DNA of 9,169 bases from Deltaproteobacteria bacterium (GTDB taxonomy: Bacteria; Desulfobacterota; GWC2-55-46). Every line of letters begins with the position of its first letter. Position 1 is the stretch's first letter. The stretch spans positions 1 to 9,169 of the forward strand of contig JACRNN010000047.1 in the NCBI GenBank assembly GCA_016234955.1. Reading direction: 5' to 3'. The notes beneath the pieces were generated by a model, which saw only the letters and a list, made by a program, of their open reading frames with translations, did no database searches and was not told the DNA's origin. Made by a program: the position numbers and the translations under genes. This document shows, one piece after another, positions 1 to 5,921 of the stretch.

Positions 1-2324
1 CCCGCGATGATCTTGCGCAGGTCGTTGAGGTACTCGTTGGAGACGAGCTGGGCCATGGCCCTGGCGTTCGTCTCCTTGCCGGTGGAGATGACCTTTTCAA
101 AGGCCCTTTCCACCTCGGGCGGCATCTTGATGGCGTACATCCTGTCGATGCATATGTCGAACGGGTATCTTATCTGGGGGTTGCGCCGCTCCATCCTCGC
201 TTTTTCAAGGAGTATCTCGAGCTTGGCCCTGACCATGTTGTTCCTGAACGTGCCGCGCGCGGCCTCGTTTATCTTCTCGCCTATCGAGACCTTCACCGGG
301 CCGGAGAAGTCCCCCCTCGGCTCTATCACCATGGTCTCGGCCTTTGTCCCGTACGTGATGAAGAGCCCGGCCTCGAGCTCCCCCTTCAAGGCGGTCTCAA
401 CCTCGTCCCTGTAGGTGTTCTCAAGCCTGTGTTCGTCTTCGCCGAGCGCCGCGAGCCTGGCCTCGACCCCGGGTTCGTTCTTATCCATCGCCTCCATGAG
501 GGAAGCCCTTTTGCGCTTGATATCGAGCCTCCTGACCTCGAACCGCTTGTGCACCTCCTCGAGAAGCTCAGCCTCTTTCCTCGACGGGAGCTTCCTCAGG
601 AGGTTGTCCCTGTAATGCCTGATTACCTGCTGGATGTCCCTGGCGAGCGATACCAGGGAGGTCACCCCGCCCGAGAAGATGGCGGCGTCCCCCGGGATAT
701 TGGTAAGCCTTATCCCGCGCTCGTTCTTGACCACGCCCGCGCCTACCCCGTAGCGGCTTGCGGCGGTCAGGATGGGCTGGTAGAAGTACTCCTTCATGAA
801 CTCGGCCATGGCGATTTCCTTGACCTTGAGCGTCTTTCTCGTAAAGTCCTTCATGTCTATGAAGAGCTGGCCCTCCTCCTCTATCTCCAGGGTATTCAAC
901 ACCGGCCTGTCGTCGCGCGAGAAGCGGTACAGCCTGCCGGTATTGTACTCCTCTATCATCATGCTCTGGTTGAACTCCCCGCGCCTGTCGGCCATATAAC
1001 CCCTCATCGAGGCGCAGTACTTCTCCACATGGTCGTCGAAGGCGCAGGCGTAGTACTCCATGACCGCCTGCATGACGAAGTCCGTGGAGTCCTTCCTGGC
1101 CGGCTTCAGCAGGGAGCCGAGCATCGACTTTTTGCTGAAGGTCGCAAGGAATTCCTTGAGGGGCTCCATCATTTCGCTCCTGCGCACGTCCTTTATGTGC
1201 TTGTCCTCTATCTCCTCGAGGGATTTCTTCAGGTTGGCGCACAGCCTCGGGTCGTTCAGGAAATTCTTTATGACCCTGTCTTCGTTGTAGAGCTCGAATA
1301 TCGTGTCGCGCGCCTCCGAGTCGGGCAGGTCGAACTCGGTGAGAAAGGAGAGGGCCTTTTCCCTGAAGGAGCTGGTGAAGTGGACCTGCTTGAGCTCCTC
1401 CATCAACTGGGCGTCGTCCCTTATCCGTTCGCACGCCGCGTCTATCAGCCTGCCGAGGTTCTCGAAGTCGCCCCCGCGGCCCTCGGCGTGGGCCGAGATG
1501 GCGTCAAAGACCTCGGTGGTTATGCCGTACGGGTTGAGGACCGAGGACAATACGTTGGAGGGTATGGAGAGGAACGCCTTTGGCACCGTGGATGAGAGGA
1601 GCAGCAACTCGTTGGCGGAGCTGTAGCAAGACGAGCCTTCGGCCTTGAGCCGCTCAAGCGCGTCCTTGAGCGCCTCCTTGAAGGCCGTAAAGACGATCAT
1701 GCCCACGGCGAGGTCTATCTTTTCGTAAGGGAGCCCCTTTATCCGGATGGACTTGACCTTCTCCTTCTTCTTTTTTATCGTGTTTATCGCCGATAGGAGC
1801 GCCAGATAAGCGGTGGGCTCCCCGCCGTCGTGCTTTATCTCGTCCTTCAGGGTCTTTTCAAAAAAGTCCGAGATCCAGCCCAAGAACTTCTTGCCGTGCC
1901 CGTCGGTCGAGAGCCACGCCGATATCACCGAGCTGTCGACATGGGGCGTTGACGCGAGCGCAAGGGAGGCGATCCTCTTATCTATGGAGTCGGCGATGAA
2001 TATGTCGGTCCTGAACGTCTTTGTCTTGAGGGGAGGGATGGATATCTGGAGTATCTGGGCGGTAGTAGAGTCCGCGCCCTCGGCGGCGGCGCCGTCGTAG
2101 CGCTTGGCGAAGATGGCCGTGAGCGCCAGGATGGCGTTCTCTATTACGGCCTCGTCTTCCGAGCCCATGTGGTAGGGCACCTTGAGCTCGGCGATGGTCT
2201 CCCCGTGCTTGAACCTGAGCCGTTTGGGGGCGAGGGTCCACAGCGTTCCGTTCTTGACGTCACAGCGTTTTTTCAGCAGGTTGGTGAGCAGTTCAAGCCT
2301 CTCCCTGCCGTAGCCGTCAGCCAT
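1..2324 (-). CDS. Large soluble protein with divergent class III nucleotidyl cyclase domain (C-terminus cut by window)
   Basis: The frame is open without a stop from the ATG at 2324 down to base 1 (774 residues seen). It begins MADGYGRERLELLTN, and I see no signal peptide or membrane helix. Residues 1 to about 480 are mostly helical and not recognised. From about 485 the hallmarks of a class III adenylyl/guanylyl cyclase appear in order: LFIDMKDFT with metal-type Asp490, IPGDAAIF with the second metal-type Asp546, and SIGEKINEAAR with Asn686 and Arg690 in the N-x-x-x-R spacing of the transition-state pair. A charged, probably coiled-coil segment (about 569-650) separates the second Asp from the Asn. 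The positions that normally set base specificity are not canonical. The ATG has only a weak ribosome site; an in-frame GTG lies at 2360. Cyclase homology is well supported; activity and substrate are inference, and it could be a degenerate receiver domain. Confidence 0.82.
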   Translation of the reverse strand, partial: MADGYGRERLELLTNLLKKRCDVKNGTLWTLAPKRLRFKHGETIAELKVPYHMGSEDEAVIENAILALTAIFAKRYDGAAAEGADSTTAQILQISIPPLKTKTFRTDIFIADSIDKRIASLALASTPHVDSSVISAWLSTDGHGKKFLGWISDFFEKTLKDEIKHDGGEPTAYLALLSAINTIKKKKEKVKSIRIKGLPYEKIDLAVGMIVFTAFKEALKDALERLKAEGSSCYSSANELLLLSSTVPKAFLSIPSNVLSSVLNPYGITTEVFDAISAHAEGRGGDFENLGRLIDAACERIRDDAQLMEELKQVHFTSSFREKALSFLTEFDLPDSEARDTIFELYNEDRVIKNFLNDPRLCANLKKSLEEIEDKHIKDVRRSEMMEPLKEFLATFSKKSMLGSLLKPARKDSTDFVMQAVMEYYACAFDDHVEKYCASMRGYMADRRGEFNQSMMIEEYNTGRLYRFSRDDRPVLNTLEIEEEGQLFIDMKDFTRKTLKVKEIAMAEFMKEYFYQPILTAASRYGVGAGVVKNERGIRLTNIPGDAAIFSGGVTSLVSLARDIQQVIRHYRDNLLRKLPSRKEAELLEEVHKRFEVRRLDIKRKRASLMEAMDKNEPGVEARLAALGEDEHRLENTYRDEVETALKGELEAGLFITYGTKAETMVIEPRGDFSGPVKVSIGEKINEAARGTFRNNMVRAKLEILLEKARMERRNPQIRYPFDICIDRMYAIKMPPEVERAFEKVISTGKETNARAMAQLVSNEYLNDLRKIIA

Positions 2325-2373
2325 AGGTTTACCCGTATCGGTGGCGGGGCCTGCATTCACCCCCCTCGGTAAG

Positions 2374-2400
2374 CTTATAATAAACGCGGGAGTAAATCAA
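2374..2400 (-). promoter_or_regulatory. Possible promoter of the cyclase-like gene
   Basis: On the minus strand TTGATT (2400-2395) and TATAAG (2379-2374) resemble -35 and -10 boxes. The spacer is 15 bp, shorter than the usual 17. It lies about 50 bp before the ATG at 2324. This is weak evidence and the region is AT-rich by itself. Confidence 0.25.
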
Positions 2401-2454
2401 GCGCAGAGGATAAGTGTTGTAAGACATGGACGAATCGGGTTAAGATTGTTCCCG

Positions 2455-2532
2455 TAAGGAAGTATCTATTTCTATTCGCTCGCTTGACCCCTAAGCCAAG
2501 CTGCGGGCTGGACGCTCGCTATGCATGTTCAT
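2455..2532 (+). repeat. Dispersed intergenic repeat, copy 1 (78 bp)
   Basis: The stretch starts TAAGGAAGTATCTATT, continues CTATTCGCTCGCTTGACCCC and ends GCTCGCTATGCATGTTCAT. Both ends recur almost base for base at 7880-7967. The middle differs between copies: here it holds a degraded AAGC/GCTGCGGG palindrome. No open frame crosses both copies, so it looks like a non-coding repeat. Confidence 0.8.
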
Positions 2533-2564
2533 TTATGATTAGACAACATTCCGGTGAATTATTC

Positions 2565-2580
2565 TGTGCCATTCGTCACA
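2565..2580. promoter_or_regulatory. CRP/FNR-family-like operator upstream of the HEAT-repeat gene
   Basis: TGTGCCATTCGTCACA matches the CRP consensus TGTGA-N6-TCACA at nine of ten specified bases and extends to the palindrome TCTGTG-N8-CACAGA (2563-2582). Its centre is about 74 bp before the predicted transcription start near 2647, in the range used by class I CRP activation. No regulator gene is in the window, so binding is inferred from the site alone. Confidence 0.45.
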
Positions 2581-2611
2581 GATAATAATATCGCGCGCTG
2601 GTAAAAAAATA

Positions 2612-2640
2612 TTGACGGGGCATTAAAAGCAAAATATAAC
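2612..2640 (+). promoter_or_regulatory. Strong sigma70-type promoter of the HEAT-repeat gene
   Basis: TTGACG (2612-2617) and TATAAC (2635-2640) each match the consensus at five of six positions, and the spacer is exactly 17 bp. Transcription would start near 2647 and give a leader of about 95 nt before the ATG at 2742. Confidence 0.7.
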
Positions 2641-2649
2641 TATTATGGA

Positions 2650-2698
2650 CCCCGATGCCGTCGCCGGGGGGGCGGGGGTGCGAAGGTGGGCGCAGGGG
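2650..2698 (+). other. G-rich leader with hairpin / G-quadruplex potential
   Basis: The predicted 5' leader of the HEAT-repeat gene holds G runs at 2666-2672 (7), 2674-2678 (5), 2688-2690 (3) and 2695-2698 (4), enough for a four-tract quadruplex. The first G run can instead pair with CCCCG at 2650-2654 in a hairpin, so the two folds would exclude each other. No function is shown by the sequence alone. Confidence 0.35.
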
Positions 2699-2741
2699 CG
2701 TTATTTGCCGCCTACATACACGGAAAGGAAACCTGAGGGCC

Positions 2742-3536
2742 ATGAGTTCTATCAAGGAACAGCTCATCAACATGTTTTCCAAGGTAATGGCCGGGACCGT
2801 CTCAAGGGAAGAGGGCACCATGCTCCTGAACTACCTGGTCAAGGAGAGGCAGGCCGAGACCGTGAGGGAGCTCGTGTACCTGATAGAGACCCCTCCACCG
2901 GGCGTATTCCCGAAGACCATACTCCATACCATCGCGCTGTCGAGGAACAGGGCGTTCTACAACATAATGGTTGCGGGATTGTGCAGCAAGCATGAAGACG
3001 TATCCCTGCTGGCGGCCGAGGAGCTCGGAAAGCTGAAGACGGCCGAAGCCAAGAACACCCTTGTGGAGCATCTTAAGAGCGAGCGCTACCACGTGAGGAA
3101 GGTCTCGGCCACGGCCCTTGCCCAGAACTACGAAGACGGCCCTGCAATGGTCGAAAAGGAGATCCTGTCCAACCCCGAGCCTTTTTTCAGGACCACGTAC
3201 GCCCAGGCGCTCGCCAGGGCCGGGAAAAGCGGCATCGCCGCGCTCCTGAACGTAATGAATACCGGTTCTTCTGCCGCCGGCGTCGCCGCGGCCGAGGCCC
3301 TGACGTCTGTAGCCAATGATCTCGACGAGAAAGATATGCAGCAGGTCTTCCACGCGCTCATGTCGGCGGGCGACAGAAAAGACAGCATGCTCATAATAGC
3401 GATACTCAAGCTTGCCGGCACGCTGAGCGCGCGGGTAAGGGGGTTTGAGGGCTACGTAAGGGCCTTTGCAGACCACCCGGCCGATATAGTGCGCGACGAG
3501 GCAAAGGCCGCCCTCAGGCTCATAAAAGAGACTTAG
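2742..3536 (+). CDS. HEAT-repeat protein (PBS-lyase-like HEAT repeats)
   Basis: 264 residues, starting MSSIKEQLINMF. The ATG at 2742 follows AGGAA (2726-2730) and GAGGG (2735-2739). Helix pairs of HEAT type are visible at about 84-115 (EDVSLLAAEELGKLKT), 116-143 (YHVRKVSATALAQNY), 147-172 (FRTTYAQALARAGK) and 247-263 (IVRDEAKAALRLIKE). Proteins of this kind are usually soluble scaffolds that bind partner proteins; no catalytic motif, signal peptide or membrane segment is seen. It has its own promoter and is transcribed away from the cyclase-like gene. Its TAG stop lies at the junction with a palindromic element, so the natural C-terminus may once have been different. The HEAT assignment is fairly sure; the cellular role is unknown. 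Confidence 0.88.
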   Translation: MSSIKEQLINMFSKVMAGTVSREEGTMLLNYLVKERQAETVRELVYLIETPPPGVFPKTILHTIALSRNRAFYNIMVAGLCSKHEDVSLLAAEELGKLKTAEAKNTLVEHLKSERYHVRKVSATALAQNYEDGPAMVEKEILSNPEPFFRTTYAQALARAGKSGIAALLNVMNTGSSAAGVAAAEALTSVANDLDEKDMQQVFHALMSAGDRKDSMLIIAILKLAGTLSARVRGFEGYVRAFADHPADIVRDEAKAALRLIKET

Positions 3537-3722
3537 GGAAGCTCTGATTAATTATGTTTTTCTGTCATTCTGAGGAAGCGTAGCGACCGAAGAATCTCGT
3601 AACTTATTGATTTTATAGACGTTGAGATTCTTCGCTTTGCTCAGAATGACATGCTATTGCGAATTAATCAGATCTTCGCTTTGCTCAGAATGACATGCTA
3701 TTGCGAATTAATCAGAGGTTCC
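3536..3722. mobile_element. MITE-like palindromic element, copy 1 (187 bp)
   Basis: The ends are imperfect inverted repeats of about 19 bp: GGGAAGCTCTGATTAATT on the left and AATTAATCAGAGGTTCC on the right. TTA flanks it directly on both sides (3533-3535 and 3723-3725), as a target duplication would. Inner inverted arms GTCATTCTGAG...GAAGAATCTC and GAGATTCTTCGC...CAGAATGAC enclose a short AT-rich loop. It encodes no protein. A second copy lies at 7986-8125. Without its internal 44-bp duplication it would be 143 bp, close to the 140 bp of copy 2. Confidence 0.8.
3629..3716 (+). repeat. 44-bp tandem duplication in the right arm of the element
   Basis: Units 3629-3672 and 3673-3716 are identical. 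Each starts TCTTCGCTTTGCTCAGAATG and ends GCGAATTAATCAGA. The element therefore has two right terminal repeats in series. Confidence 0.95.
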
Positions 3723-3726
3723 TTAG

Positions 3727-3764
3727 AAAAGGCCGCTAAAAAAGTCTTTTGAGAGGGCCTTTTT
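3727..3764 (+). terminator. Rho-independent terminator downstream of the HEAT-repeat gene
   Basis: AAAAGGCC (3727-3734) pairs with GGCCTTTT (3756-3763). The loop can form an inner AAAAG/CTTTT stem, and a T run ends at 3764. It lies 190 bp past the stop codon, directly after the palindromic element, so the element probably separated the gene from its terminator. Confidence 0.6.
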
Positions 3765-3860
3765 GCAAAAAATTTCCCCCGGAAAACTGTTTTTCCGCAA
3801 CTGTTAGAGTTAACCCCGTCTCCGGTACCCCGACCTATCCCTTGACAGGCCGATGAAAGA

Positions 3861-3897
3861 TTGAAGATTCCCGGCGGCAAGCCGCGGGGAGCTTCAA
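3861..3897. repeat. Small palindrome, CCGCGG-AA family
   Basis: TTGAAGATTCCCGGCGGC and GCCGCGGGGAGCTTCAA form a long imperfect hairpin around an AA centre. Related palindromes occur at 3971-4001 and 7831-7863. Confidence 0.7.
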
Positions 3898-3970
3898 ATA
3901 TAGAGATGAAAAATCCGCGCGCATATAGTAAAATATGAAATTGCGTAACGGATCTCACGGCGGAGGAATG

Positions 3971-4001
3971 AACCACCCCGGAGCAAGCTGCGGGGGCAGT
4001 T
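3971..4001. repeat. Small palindrome, GCAGC-AA-GCTGC type
   Basis: The core CCCCGGAGC-AA-GCTGCGGGG (3976-3995) has a nine-base stem with one mismatch, and flanking GAAC/GTTC extend it. It has the same layout as the palindrome at 3861-3897, with the AA centre kept and the arms varied. Confidence 0.65.
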
Positions 4002-4007
4002 CATAGC

Positions 4008-4036
4008 TTGCGAAGCTTGCCTTCGAGTAATTATAC
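4008..4036 (+). promoter_or_regulatory. Candidate promoter of ispG
   Basis: TTGCGA (4008-4013) and TTATAC (4031-4036) are separated by 17 bp and lie about 60 bp before the ispG ATG. A CCTTCG/CGAAGG inverted repeat (4020-4025 and 4038-4043) spans the -10 box and could be an operator, but this is speculative. Confidence 0.4.
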
Positions 4037-4094
4037 CCGAAGGAAACATTAAAAGAGCGGGATTTCAGCCGTCCACCCGATTAAAGAGCTCGAT

Positions 4095-5174
4095 ATGGAC
4101 AGAAGAAGGACTCGTCAGATAAAGGTCGGGGCCGTCGAGGTGGGAGGGGGCGCGCCTGTGAGCGTGCAGTCCATGACCAACACCCCTACCGCGGACGTCG
4201 GCTCGACAGTGGCGCAGGTGCGCGCCCTTGCCGTTGCCGGGTGCGAGATAGCGAGGGTCGCGGTCCCGGACATGGAGGCGGCCGGGGCGCTTCCAGCCAT
4301 CATACGGGATATAACCATCCCCCTCATCGCCGACATCCACTTCGACTGGAGGCTCGCCCTTAAGGCGATAGACGCCGGGGTGCACGGCCTCAGGCTCAAC
4401 CCCGGCAACATCGGCTCAAGGGAGCGGATAAAAGAGGTCGTAGGGGCCGCCAAAGAGCGGTCCGTGCCGATACGCATAGGCGTCAACGCCGGGTCGCTTG
4501 AAAAGGACATCCTCTCCAGGTACGGCCATCCGACTGCCGAGGCGCTCGCCGAGAGCGCGATGCGCCATATAAATATACTCGAGGACATGGACTTCAGGGA
4601 GATAAAGGTTTCTTTGAAGGCCTCAAGCGTCCCGCTGACGATAGCGAGCTACAGGATGCTTGCCAGGACGGTGGACTATCCGCTCCATATCGGCGTAACC
4701 GAGGCGGGCACCCTCTTTGCCGGGGCCGTAAAGTCCTCCGTGGGGCTCGGCGTCCTCCTTGCCGAAGGCATAGGGGACACGCTGAGGGTATCTCTCACCG
4801 GGGACCCCGTGGATGAGGTAAGGGTCGGATGGGAGATATTGAAGGCCCTCGAATTGAGGAAAAGGGGCGTCAACATAATATCCTGCCCGACATGCGGCAG
4901 GATCAAGCTCGACAGCGTCAGGGTCGCCACCGAGGTCGAAAAGAGGCTCTCCCACATAAAGGAGCCGGTGAACGTGGCCATAATGGGGTGCGTGGTGAAC
5001 GGCCCGGGCGAGGCGATGGAGGCCGATGTGGGCATAGCCGGAGGGGACGGCGTGGGGCTCATCTACGTAGGCGGGGAGGCCGTCAGGAAGGTGCGGGAGG
5101 AGGAGATGGTGGACGCGCTCGTCGAAGAGGTCTTGAGGATAGTGGAGGGGCGGGGGAAAGTCCCCGTCAAGTGA
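4095..5174 (+). CDS. ispG: 4-hydroxy-3-methylbut-2-en-1-yl diphosphate synthase (IspG/GcpE)
   Basis: 359 residues, close to the usual length of the short bacterial form (E. coli has 372). IspG reductively converts 2-C-methyl-D-erythritol 2,4-cyclodiphosphate to HMBPP, the sixth committed step of the MEP isoprenoid pathway, in the cytosol with an oxygen-sensitive [4Fe-4S] cluster. The N-terminal TIM-barrel part shows VQSMTNTPTADV (24-35), ADIHFDWRLA (79-88) and LRLNPGNIG (99-107). The C-terminal cluster domain has SCPTCGR (Cys264, Cys267) and MGCVVNGPGEA (Cys299, Glu306), so all three cluster ligands and the fourth-ligand Glu are present. The ATG at 4095 follows AAAGAG with six bases spacing. 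Nothing is odd about the protein. No terminator is seen before the HIT gene 126 bp downstream. Confidence 0.98.
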   Translation: MDRRRTRQIKVGAVEVGGGAPVSVQSMTNTPTADVGSTVAQVRALAVAGCEIARVAVPDMEAAGALPAIIRDITIPLIADIHFDWRLALKAIDAGVHGLRLNPGNIGSRERIKEVVGAAKERSVPIRIGVNAGSLEKDILSRYGHPTAEALAESAMRHINILEDMDFREIKVSLKASSVPLTIASYRMLARTVDYPLHIGVTEAGTLFAGAVKSSVGLGVLLAEGIGDTLRVSLTGDPVDEVRVGWEILKALELRKRGVNIISCPTCGRIKLDSVRVATEVEKRLSHIKEPVNVAIMGCVVNGPGEAMEADVGIAGGDGVGLIYVGGEAVRKVREEEMVDALVEEVLRIVEGRGKVPVK

Positions 5175-5300
5175 AGGCAGCCTAAAGACCGTCAACGCCT
5201 CTATTCTATATGGTACGAGGGCGCGGCCTTAAAGGGAGGGGCAGGCGCGGTGAAGCAATATCCACAGGGCGCCGGAAATATCCCGCGCGGGAGTTTTGAT

Positions 5301-5714
5301 ATGTTCGTCCTCGATCAGAGGCTGACTGAAGATACGGCCCCGGTGCGCGCCCTCAAGCTCTGCACCGTGCTTCTCATGAAAGACAGTTCAATGCCGTGGC
5401 TGATATTAGTGCCGCAAAGGGCAGGCATAAAAGAGGTATATGAGCTTGAGGCCGGGGACCGTCTTATTTTGATGGAAGAGGCGGCGCGGGCTTCGCGTGT
5501 GATAAAGGCGCTCTACGCCCCTGACAAGATAAATATCGGCTCGCTCGGCAATATAGTCACACAGCTCCATCTCCACGTCATAGGCAGGTTCAGTACGGAC
5601 CGGGCGTGGCCCGGCCCGGTATGGGGGGCCGGACAAGGCGTGCCGTATTCAAAAGAAGGGCTTGATATGAGCCTGATACGCCTCAGGAAGGCCTTCGGGG
5701 GCATGGCGATTTAA
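5301..5714 (+). CDS. HIT-family protein (Gln-x-His-x-His type)
   Basis: 137 residues from the ATG at 5301, which follows GGGAG (5289-5293) by seven bases. Family members usually begin just at this MFVLDQRL-like strand, so I prefer it over the in-frame GTG at 5250, which would add 17 residues. The histidine-triad motif reads QLHLHVIGR (88-96): Gln88 replaces the first His, while His90, matching the nucleophile, and His92 are kept. WPGPVWG (103-109) is typical of a proteobacterial-type HIT subfamily. HIT proteins hydrolyse or transfer nucleotides (dinucleoside polyphosphates, nucleoside phosphoramidates) in the cytosol; the substrate here is unknown. It lies 126 bp after ispG with no terminator between, so co-transcription is possible. 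A terminator-like hairpin follows it. Confidence 0.92.
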   Translation: MFVLDQRLTEDTAPVRALKLCTVLLMKDSSMPWLILVPQRAGIKEVYELEAGDRLILMEEAARASRVIKALYAPDKINIGSLGNIVTQLHLHVIGRFSTDRAWPGPVWGAGQGVPYSKEGLDMSLIRLRKAFGGMAI

Positions 5715-5723
5715 TCGGGTAAT

Positions 5724-5749
5724 CCCTTGCGGCTTGCCACGGGGTTTTC
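5724..5749 (+). terminator. Probable terminator after the HIT gene
   Basis: CCCTTGCGGC (5724-5733) pairs imperfectly with GCCACGGGG (5736-5744): eight pairs, two of them wobble, with one mismatch, followed by TTTTCT. It begins 10 bp after the stop codon. It also resembles a degraded, inverted member of the CCCCGCGGC palindrome family. Confidence 0.45.
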
Positions 5750-5757
5750 TTATAAGA

Positions 5758-5851
5758 CCCTCCCCCTTGACGGGTGTATGGACTGGGGAGGGCGGGGGTG
5801 GGGGTGAAAAGGTTGCCCTCCCTCAGCCCCCTCCCGTCGAGGGAGGGGAGG
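5758..5851. repeat. Inverted-repeat element with C-rich and G-rich arms
   Basis: CCCTCCCCCTTGACGGG (5758-5774) is matched by the reverse complement of CCCGTCGAGGGAGGGGAGG (5833-5851). The inside alternates a G-rich block (5785-5804) and a C-rich block (5815-5835), so several folds are possible. It looks like a non-coding intergenic repeat; no second copy is in the window. Confidence 0.55.
5785..5804 (+). other. G-quadruplex motif with one-base loops
   Basis: Runs of 4, 3, 5 and 5 G are separated only by A, C and T. Single-base loops of this kind give very stable parallel quadruplexes. It lies on the sense strand about 118 bp before the ABC-F gene. Confidence 0.7.
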
Positions 5852-5854
5852 TTT

Positions 5855-5891
5855 AACGAGACGCCCCGCTCTTTGAGCGGGGCGTCTCGTT
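5855..5891. promoter_or_regulatory. Perfect 17-bp hairpin in front of the ABC-F gene
   Basis: AACGAGACGCCCCGCTC (5855-5871), loop TTT, and its exact reverse complement (5875-5891). There is no T run after it on either strand, so it is not a classic rho-independent terminator. It ends 30 bp before the ABC-F start and could be a bidirectional terminator, an mRNA-stabilising hairpin or part of an attenuator. Confidence 0.75.
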
Positions 5892-5921
5892 GCTCTCGAA
5901 ATTCTGAAAGGAAGTTTGCGG

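Noticed and set aside
568..1434. A 288-codon minus-strand frame.
   Set aside because: It is in another frame than the cyclase-like gene and low in hydrophobic core residues (Gly/Arg/Gln-rich), typical of an out-of-frame reading.
429..1595. A 388-codon open frame on the plus strand.
   Set aside because: It is antisense to the cyclase-like gene. The minus-strand frame is longer, uninterrupted to the window edge and shows family motifs; the plus frame is a shadow of GC-rich codons.
2358..2360. An alternative GTG start for the cyclase-like gene, 12 codons upstream.
   Set aside because: The G-rich stretch before it is directly adjacent, with too little spacing for a ribosome site; the ATG at 2324 is kept, although its own site is weak.
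3536..4001. A possible CRISPR array because of several repeats close together.
   Set aside because: The repeats are palindromic elements of different lengths without regular spacers, and no cas genes are present.
3968..4006. A 12-codon frame (MNHPGASCGGSS) after GGAGG, as a possible leader peptide for ispG.
   Set aside because: It coincides with a palindromic repeat, and GGAGG is too close to the ATG for normal initiation.
4623..5195. A 190-codon minus-strand frame.
   Set aside because: It is antisense to ispG and rich in His/Pro/Tyr with no recognisable domain.
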